The notes under the pieces: generated by a model
Database searches by the model: none
The model's input: the letters and a program-made list of their open reading frames with translations, nothing else
Told to the model about the DNA's origin: nothing
Translations under genes and position numbers: made by a program
In this document: positions 57,350 through 64,000 of the stretch, piece by piece
Numbering within the stretch: position 1 is the first letter of the stretch
How the letters are laid out: every line of letters starts with the position of its first letter
Source of the DNA: Kappaphycus alvarezii
Taxonomy: Eukaryota; Rhodophyta; Florideophyceae; Gigartinales; Solieriaceae
Direction of reading: 5' to 3'
NCBI GenBank assembly: GCA_002205965.3
Contig: NADL03000073.1
Coordinates: 365,748 to 429,747, forward strand
Length of the DNA: 64,000 nucleotides

Positions 57350-58026
57350 TGGTGAACGTCTTCGGTTCAGAGCTTGACTCTGAGGAGGTGCAGAACGCGG
57401 CCCCTGCTCTCATCGATCACGAGGCAGTAAGCGCCGCGGAGGAAGTACCGGGAGAACGTTCCTTCTCCCCTACAGCAACGCCCGGTGATAATTCCCTGTC
57501 CGCCCCGGCAACACTGGTATTAAATTTCGACACCTTCCTCTCCCTTCCGGTCGACCTGTCACCGCGGCTTCCTCTTCTACAACTCCGCTCCTCCTGTACC
57601 GCCTTCTTCCGCTGCCTGTCCTCCTTCTCACCAACACCCACCGTTCCGAATACCAAGGCTCCCCGTCCCTGCCGCGACGCCCACAGCTCCACACGCCCGT
57701 GCCTTTAGCTCCTGTCAGCTGAAGCCGATAGAAGAAGGGCTTTCGCACCATATCTATCGGGTAGCGAACGACCGCATCAGGAAGAAGAAGGACAAGACAC
57801 GTCAAGCCCATTGCGAACCTTGCGATCGCAATTTTTCATCTCTCCTGCAGTTCAAAGTCTACAAGAAAGGTAAGGACCACATTTAAAAGGCCTGGAAAAT
57901 TGAAAACCCGAGGGGTTTCCACTGCGAGTTGTGCAATATCACCATCCACTACAAGCCTGACGCCGATCGTCATATCCCCACCAAGAAGCACGTCAAGAAG
58001 GAGCGACTCCGTTTAGGACTTCTTTA
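57350..58026 (+). pseudogene. Accessory zinc-finger ORF of copia element (one frame shift, one stop)
   Basis: From MVNVFGSELDSEEVQNAAPA the N-terminal half is Ser/Pro/Thr-rich (FSPTATPGDNSLSAPATLVL, SSFSPTPTVPNTKAPRP). After a frame shift near 57.7 kb it reads KPIEEGLSHHIYRVAND, RKKKDKTRQAHCEPCDRNF, a KKGKDH end of a first finger, a TAA, then PRGFHCELCNITIHYKPDAD and RHIPTKKHVKKERLRLGLL. The second finger is intact: C-x2-C-x12-H-x5-H. Position (LTR, then this ORF, then Gag), composition, two-finger C-terminus and the C-x2-C-N-I start all match the chromovirus accessory ORF. It is absent from the standard Ty1/copia gene set as I know it. Confidence 0.66.
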
Positions 58027-58199
58027 AATAGTTCCAACCCCCCCTTTACATCCTAAAGACTCCGTTTTTATATTACCGGGAACCTTTGAAAGGGGCGCGT
58101 AAAGATCGCCACTGCGGAGTATATCCATAAATGTCTTAACGCGTATAAAACCAATTTCCCCGTCGCATTGTAACGTTAAAGCTGCTCTTTCTCTTTACA

Positions 58200-60285
58200 T
58201 CAATGCCGACCCGCAACCTTGACGTGAAGATGCGATATTTGGCCTTCGCGAAGATCTCTCTGTGGAAATCCTTTACAACATAGAATTTCTTTCTGGCCCT
58301 GCGGTACTGTTCAGGCTTCTCTGCGACTACTTGCAACTACACGGGCTGGAGTACACTCAGCATCAAGAAAATTCGCGCATTTCCTGGGGAATCCCATCCA
58401 TGCTTTATCGGTCGGAACAGGATAAGGACGAAGCTTATGGCGTACTCGCTAGTGCAAAAAGGCATAATGAAGTCCCTTCATAATCTCAAGTTAATGAGAA
58501 ATCTCGCTACGCTGACGATTCCAGGGTTGCTCACAACATTGCAACTCGTTTCCAATACACGGAAAAACTTAGAGGTAAACTTGGTGAGGATATCAACAAA
58601 TACATATCCAACTACCTCAATGCCGTCGCGGATTATGAACTTCCTAACGACAAGAAGCTGCAATAATTCCATAACGTTTTCGAAGGTGAACTGAAACGAT
58701 TCTACAGTGAGCATATACCTGGGCGCTGTGAAATGTTTTCGGAAGCAGTAGCTATTATGAGGGAAGAGTAAAATAGTTCTACCGGTGAGAATCGAATTCG
58801 TAAAACCGTTGAAAGCTTAAGACTGTCCGCTGTAGAAAGGGTTACCTTTCACAGAAAATTGAGCCTGAAAGGGCGAACGGAATGGCAAGGGGCGTGCATT
58901 GACTCCGGTTCCCAGAGAACAGTCATTGGTCTTCAGCAAGCCCGTGCCGATTGTAGAATCATGGGTAATAAATTAAAATGAAGAGAAGAAGAAAATTATA
59001 CAGATTTGGACAAAAAGTTCAGCATGCTATCGGCTCGATTGGTATTCTGATCTCTCTGCATACATCTCCTATATATTTCCGAGTTGATGTCGTCAATTCC
59101 GATACACCATTGTTGCTTGGACTTGACACACTTTACAGGATACAGTTATATTTCAACAATGTAGAAACACTATGCATAATCCAGTCCTGCAATGGAAGGT
59201 GCCTGTTGTTTGCAAAAATGGCCATGCTTACCTTCTATGCCACCAAAGTGTCATCAAATGTACCCATCTCGAGCTAACTAAACTTCATCGAGGTTTCCAT
59301 CACCCTTCCACTGAAAAGCTATTGAGTCTTCTCAAGAAAGCCTGACCGGAAGAGTGTGATGCTGATAAGAAAAAAATACTCAAAAATATTTCGCAACATT
59401 GCGATACATGTCAACGTCTTGGTCCTACTCCCATTAGTTTCAAGGTATCTATACAATATAAAGATGAACTGGTTTTTGGTGACGAACTATTTGTAGATTT
59501 AATGTTTGTCGACACAGCCAGTCATTTTTCAACCGCCGTTTTCTTAGACCGGAGCTCAGGATAAAATCAGAGTGTTGAAGGAATACGGCTTGCTTTTCTT
59601 GAGGCTTGGTGTCTAAAGTGCTCTGGATACTTTAATAACATTCGGACCGACGCAGGATCAGTATTTAGCTCTCCCGATGGAAAGACATCTTGAATGGATG
59701 TGGCATCAAACTTAGATTTTCTGGTTTTGAAGCCCATAACTCTCTCGATATAGGGAACGATTTCATGCTCGGCTACGCCCTATCTTTTGAAAGGTTCATC
59801 GAATGTACCCACTATCAGAAACGAGCTCCTCCTCTAGATTGCTAAAAAAGTCATGAATGACACCATTGGAGAATATGATTTAGTCCCTTCATTTCTGGTA
59901 TTTGGAATCCAACCTTGGTTCCCAGTTCTAAACTCAAGACTACCCCAGCAAAGTGAACGCATGAAAATTATGACTGATACCGTCGGGGAAGTGAATCCTA
60001 TCATTGCAGAAAGACGTATTACAACTGCGTTAAGTAGTAATGTCCCTTCTGCTTCGGGCAGAATTTTCTACCCCTGTGACGAAGTTCTCATCTTCAGAGA
60101 GAAAGAGAAGGAATGGATAGGCCTTTATAAAGTTATCGATTTCCACGACAAATGGTTCATGTTCAAAGGGGAAATTCGCAGATTCAAGTTTTCAACACAC
60201 AACAAGCGAAACCGTACTTTCGCGAAATTAGGGAAGAAATTGTCGACCCTTCGGAATTCTCCCCCCCTCTGAATTCTATCAAACT
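58200..60285 (+). pseudogene. Copia gag, protease and integrase (frame-disrupted)
   Basis: Gag-like helices: LQLHGLEYTQHQENSRISWG (about 58.35 kb), RFQYTEKLRGKLGEDINKYI (58.55-58.6 kb), HIPGRCEMFSEAVAIMREE. Protease: WQGACIDSGSQRTVIGLQQA at 58.88-58.94 kb with intact DSG, then TPLLLGLDTLYRIQLYF (59.10-59.16 kb). Integrase: zinc module ELTKLHRGFHHPSTEKLLSL with CDTCQRLGPTP (59.27-59.43 kb), FKVSIQ, DELFVDLMFVDTASHFSTAV (59.48-59.55 kb). The C-terminal part ends at about 60.28 kb with FYPCDEVLIFREKEKEWIGL and KLGKKLSTLRNSPPL. Many frame changes and stops are present. Confidence 0.72.
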
Positions 60286-61830
60286 ATGTTGAAACCATCC
60301 AGTTCTCAAAAAAACTGCCCTAATACTGTTATCTACTCATCTTACAGAAATTATTCACCCGAAGATCCACGCACAGCTGAGATCGGTCCGGCGAAACGAA
60401 AGGAAATCCTGGGACTGATTGAACGTGGCACATGGAAAGTAGTATGCAAGGATGAAGTACCATCTAACGCAAATGTCCGAAGTGGAAGGTTTGTATTCTC
60501 TATCAAAGATTATGGTAAAAACCGTGAAGTGTGGAAAGTTAGATTCGTCGTACAAGGTCATAGGGATAAAACGAAAGAATTTCTTGTACATGACACTAGC
60601 ACTGCTCGTCAACATTAGATCAGAATGCTAGTTGGACTTGCATTTTTTTAGGCTTCAAGCTCTTCTCGACGGATGTTAAACAACCATATCTGCAAAGCGC
60701 CGAGAAACTCTACAGAGATATCTATTTAAAACTGACAAAGGAGTTTGAGCTTGATCCCGATGCAATGCTTAAGCTTCTTAAGCCACTCTATGGACTCCCT
60801 GACAGTTTTGATTACTAGGGAAGAACAATTTACGAACATTTAGGATCCGATCTTGGAATGGAAGCTACAACTAACGTTGGATCATTCTTCTTTAAGGTAA
60901 TTGGTAAGAAGCTCTCTGGCCTTTGTGTAACCTATGTCGATGATTTACTTCAAGCTGGAAATGAGCACTTTGAAAATTCTTAAGGAAAACCGAAAATCGT
61001 TTCAAGTGTCATCATAGGGAGTACGATAATGTCCAGTTCTCTGGAGCGCAAATCGAAAGAAAACCCTTTGGCTTCGAAGTGCATAAATACAACTACATAC
61101 AGAGGCTCAAATTACTTCCCTCTGATGCCCGTTTTAGTTCGTATAAGTCCCAGAAGGCTAAACTGGCTTGGATAGCGTACAGGAGTCCTGAAATTTCATT
61201 TCGGGTCGCCCAAGCCGCTCAACTTATGGAATACGTGTTTAAAAGAGATCCGCGGAAGCATATCAAAAGGATCAATCTCGCCTTAAATGTCGTCAGAAAT
61301 GACACATCTATGCAACTTAAGTTTCCGAGGCTTGATTTGAAATCACTTTTCTTGCGTGCTTACTCCGATGCATCATTTGCGACAAATATCGACGAGTCAT
61401 TACAGCTTGGATAAATTATTTTCTTGGCAAATGAAACTGAGAAGTTTCAACGGCTTTACTGGTCATCTCACAAATCGAAACGTGTCGCGAGGTCTGTACT
61501 TGGCAGTGAAGTTATGCATTAGCTGATGCATTCGATATGTCCTACACTTTGAAACATGACTTGCAGAAAATGTTGTTAAGACCTGTTCCTAGCATCATGT
61601 TTACGGATAGCTCGTCTCTTTTCGATGTTATTACTAGGGCAACTACGACTAGTGAGACGCCTCATGATAAATATTGCTACTGTTAAGAGTTCTTACAAGT
61701 TGAAAGAACTCCAGGACATCAACTTTATTTGCTCTGAGTTCAACCCTGCTGACGCTCTAAAAAAATTTAGAAGTCCCTCAATTCTATACCGCATCATCCG
61801 GGATGGTCGTAGAAGTCATCCAATCGAATA
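60286..61830 (+). pseudogene. Copia reverse transcriptase and RNase H (stops, frame changes)
   Basis: RT: EILGLIERGTWKVVCKDEVP (60.40-60.46 kb), GRFVFSIKDYGKNREVWKVR, FVVQGHRDK, GFKLFSTDVKQPYLQSAEKL (about 60.65-60.71 kb), LLKPLYGLPDSFDY, then TAG in place of the usual W codon at about 60.82 kb, and catalytic VTYVDDLLQAGNE at about 60.93 kb. RNase H: RAYSDASFATNIDESLQLG (61.35-61.41 kb), WSSHKSKRVARSVLGSEVM (61.46-61.52 kb), MFTDSSSLFDVI (61.60 kb), ICSEFNPADALKKFRSPSIL (61.73-61.79 kb). Catalytic D residues are retained, but stops prevent a continuous Pol. Confidence 0.78.
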
Positions 61831-62080
61831 ATGGATTGACAGAGAAAGCTGAATTCGTTTGATTCAAACGAACAGAGAGGGTGCGAATTTTAGAGTTAGA
61901 AGATGGTTTTGTCAAGAAGACAATGTCAACTGACAATATTCCAATTCATTACGTATGATGACTCGAATTGATATATTTTAGATTAATTTACTGTGCTTAT
62001 ACTGTCAGTTAGATATGCACCTGTACTGCACCTTGTCAGCTAGTTTACAGTATACTCTTGACTTGAGCACCTCAGAAAGG

Positions 62081-62272
62081 GGAATTTACAGTATAAAGAC
62101 AGTGATGGTGTTGCATCCCGCACACCATCACCACAACATCATCAACAAACAAAACGACGACAACAGCAAAACTTGTGTGCCTGGTTTCCCCGCATTATTG
62201 TGCTCAGTATATCACAAATCAGTTGGTCGAGATTCAGCTCTCGCCCCCGCTCATCCACGGGCGAAACCACAT
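62081..62272 (+). repeat. 3' LTR-like repeat of copia element
   Basis: Direct repeat of 56471-56667, starting AATTTACAGTATAAAGACAG and ending ACCACAT. The first copy has extra CAACAA units in the CAA-rich tract. Confidence 0.78.
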
Positions 62273-63559
62273 ACGCAGAGTCATACTGGGCGATCCCACA
62301 AGGCTAGTGTGAGGCCAGCCTTAAGTTATGCTACGTTGGACGAAACCGTTGTCGCAGCGCATGTTGACTTTGAAATAAGTACAGGAAGTAGGGAATGAAA
62401 TATCTGGTCTAACTTCAGAAAATGGCCGTTGTTTCGAAATGTTAACGTACTCAAACTTTTCCGACGGAGCCAGACTGCTTCTTCCTAGCAGTTCAGCGGT
62501 AAAGCATTGTCATTTCTTTTTTTCCGCGCGTGCTACGTTGAGGATCGTGAGAGAATTGAATTTCTTTACTCTAGCAAAGGAGAGGGCGAGAATGCTGATA
62601 AAGATTACATGAAAGGGGGGAAACTGGGGTGTTTCAATGATTGAAAATAGTTTAGCCTGTTTTCCACGGGGAAACGTGGGGGTGGTTTACTCTTGGAAGA
62701 TATATCCGATCTATTCCAAAGCGCATCAAATAATTGCTACGAATAGCCGCTTCAAGATCGCTAGATGGCTGACTCGAGGCCAGCTATCAGGCAGGTCGCA
62801 TTGGACGTGGCAGTGGCCACAGCGTGCATGTGCGTGGTCCGGCGTCCTTATAGGAACGCGGACTGAGGCGGAAGTGTCTGATGTGCGATGCCTCGGAAGC
62901 TTTACTAAACAGACGCACGCTAGGGTTCTAAATTGGCGAGGATGTGCGATGAAGCGTGAGAAAGTTTCGTTTGGACACATTTCGACCTACCCACCATCAA
63001 CTGAATTGGAAGTTGTTTGGTTGGCTGCAGAGATCCTGTGTGTATTCCTCCAACATCATTAGTTGATGAAATCCGTCCACTTCAGCTTTGTAGTCTACTA
63101 TACAGCCAAGAGTGGATGCACATGCCCTGCGTGTTGCTGGCTCATCGCTTTAGTGGATGTCTTTCATCCCTACAGTGCCTCTGCATAAATATCCCGCGAG
63201 CCTTCCCGTATCATTCCATGGCCCTGACTGCAACGTTTCTTTGCCACTTCGGTTATGACGGCGTATGCGTCTGGATGCCAAATCGACGTGAGTGGATATG
63301 GGCACTGGGACTAGGCTGCCCGGAGAGGAAGTAGCAATGCAGGGTTGGTAATGTTGCACAGTGGTTATTGTGATCGTCAGTAGGTTGTTACTCTTTATCT
63401 CCAAGGTCTTAGCTCTCGCAGACCATTATAAAAGATACAGATAGATAAAAAGTATTTTAACAGAGTGCGATCCAAAGACCAACTCAGCTAACGCACTAAA
63501 ATATAAATGCATACTGCTGTATTTTGTTACAGCACATAGAGTACAACTGCACGTTGATT
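62273..63559. other. Unassigned region
   Basis: About 1.3 kb without a recognisable gene. Open frames of 80-140 codons on both strands between 62.64 and 63.40 kb show no motifs I know. Confidence 0.35.
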
Positions 63560-63569
63560 TAGTATTACC

Positions 63570-64000
63570 TTTGTACTGTAACAAGTACTTTCTGTGCTTC
63601 TCTGCTCGGGTGGCGTTGATGGAGGTCAGCGTGTTGAACGTGTTGACTCTCTGGTCGATGGTGCGAGCGGATTGACAAAGGTGATGTCGCAGAAGTCAGT
63701 CTCTCCGCGGCATCCCATTGCCTGGATATCCGGTCTCGTGCGGTGAAGGCCCTCTTGTGGCTCTACAATGGGATTACGGGAGACTTTGGCCTAGTGGAGA
63801 GATTCACTTACCGGTAGTGGCGAGTGTTCCCTCGGGGGCCGTATCGGCGGTGAAGGAGAGGGTCACCATAGGCGTCCAGCGTGTCACGGCAAAATGTGTC
63901 TTGGGCATAGTGTATCAGGACCAAACAACGACTAGCAGTGATACCGGAGCCACTGGAAGAATTCCAGGGCTTCGACGTGCGTGTTTAGTCCGGACATGGC
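63570..64000 (-). pseudogene. C-terminal part of an RT-nuclease ORF entering from the right edge
   Basis: On the minus strand: DTLDAYGDPLLHRRYG with RHYR (about 63.8-63.87 kb), a version of the zinc motif 'D..GDH.l.C....RH', then TRPDIQAMGCRGETDF, CDITFVNPLAPST (about 63.68 kb) and, after a frame change, LTSINATRAEKHRKYLLQYK (63.58-63.63 kb). RPDI, DITF-x-NP and A-x-A-EK-x3-Y form a PD-(D/E)XK-like nuclease as in other LINE-type RT proteins, related more to 55.9-56.4 kb than to LINE A-C. It continues beyond the window, so RT itself is not visible. Confidence 0.5.

Larger units (their letters stand above)
56466..62272 (+). mobile_element. Ty1/copia retrotransposon with accessory zinc-finger ORF
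   Basis: Order: LTR-like repeat (56471-56667), leader, accessory zinc-finger ORF (57.35-58.03 kb), Gag (58.2-58.77 kb), protease (58.88-59.17 kb), integrase (59.27-60.28 kb), RT (60.37-60.99 kb), RNase H (61.07-61.83 kb), LTR-like repeat (62081-62272). Integrase before RT defines Ty1/copia. The left repeat is shorter than the right one may be: sequence at 61.98-62.08 kb may belong to the LTR but has no left counterpart, so the 5' LTR may be truncated. Confidence 0.82.

Noticed and set aside
62180..62260. tRNA-like T arm in the copia repeats (GTCGAGATTC, CTCTCG)
   Set aside because: Only a short hairpin resembling a T arm; no acceptor stem or A box.
1..64000. CRISPR array, bacterial operons or phage
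   Set aside because: No regularly spaced repeats with unique spacers, no ribosome-binding-site pattern, and all recognised genes are eukaryotic.

Overview
The window looks like eukaryotic nuclear DNA with a few housekeeping genes set among many layers of transposable elements. No CRISPR, operon or rRNA signal was found. The housekeeping genes appear intronless. The SF3B3 gene covers 3,705 bp, almost exactly the length of its protein. Together with the mix of Ty3 chromovirus, Ty1/copia, DIRS-like, RLE-type LINE and Helitron remnants, this would fit a multicellular red alga. That placement is inference and no marker gene proves it.

Layout. 1-2231 (+): 3' part of a WDR3/UTP12 ribosome-biogenesis gene, convergent with SF3B3 (2372-6076, -). 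6.4-6.6 kb: dense GTACAGTAC-type array. 6.7-8.2 kb: possible MYB/SANT-like protein remnant. 8.2-12.3 kb: nothing recognisable. 12.3-19.6 kb (-): 3'-truncated Ty3 chromovirus (copy 1) with a LINE (A) nested in it. 19.6-22.7 kb (-): decayed Ty1/copia. 23.45-25.99 kb (-): gamma-tubulin complex component. 27.1-31.2 kb: three LINE insertions (B', B, C), two of them joined head to head. 32.5-33.4 kb (-): TAF4-like C-terminal region with several stops. 34.8-37.8 kb (+): DIRS-like retrotransposon. 40.8-44.1 kb (-): third chromovirus, internally deleted. 44.1-45.76 kb (-): Helitron fragment. 45.758-52.886 kb (-): chromovirus copy 2, bounded by two LTRs. 52.9-54.0 kb (-): another retroelement gag. 54.09-54.50 kb: MITE with TA duplication. 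55.2-56.4 kb and 63.5-64.0 kb (-): ends of further RT-nuclease ORFs. 56.5-62.3 kb (+): Ty1/copia element.

Two patterns stand out. First, the Ty3 chromovirus (both copies) and the unrelated Ty1/copia element at 56-62 kb each carry a separate ORF between 5' LTR and gag. It has a Pro/Ser-rich N-terminus and a C-terminal finger of identical spacing, C-x2-C-x12-H-x5-H. This looks like an accessory zinc-finger gene shared by two superfamilies. Second, the LINE family has no stop codon of its own: in the three copies whose 3' end is visible (A, B', C), translation continues into flanking DNA at GC-rich targets of similar sequence. One copy has a perfect 13-bp target duplication, and another has a matching empty site in chromovirus copy 2.

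Conserved genes are broken into several frames, and several of the breaks sit on homopolymer runs. This suggests long-read consensus errors more than pseudogenes, so coordinates of disrupted genes span the whole locus.
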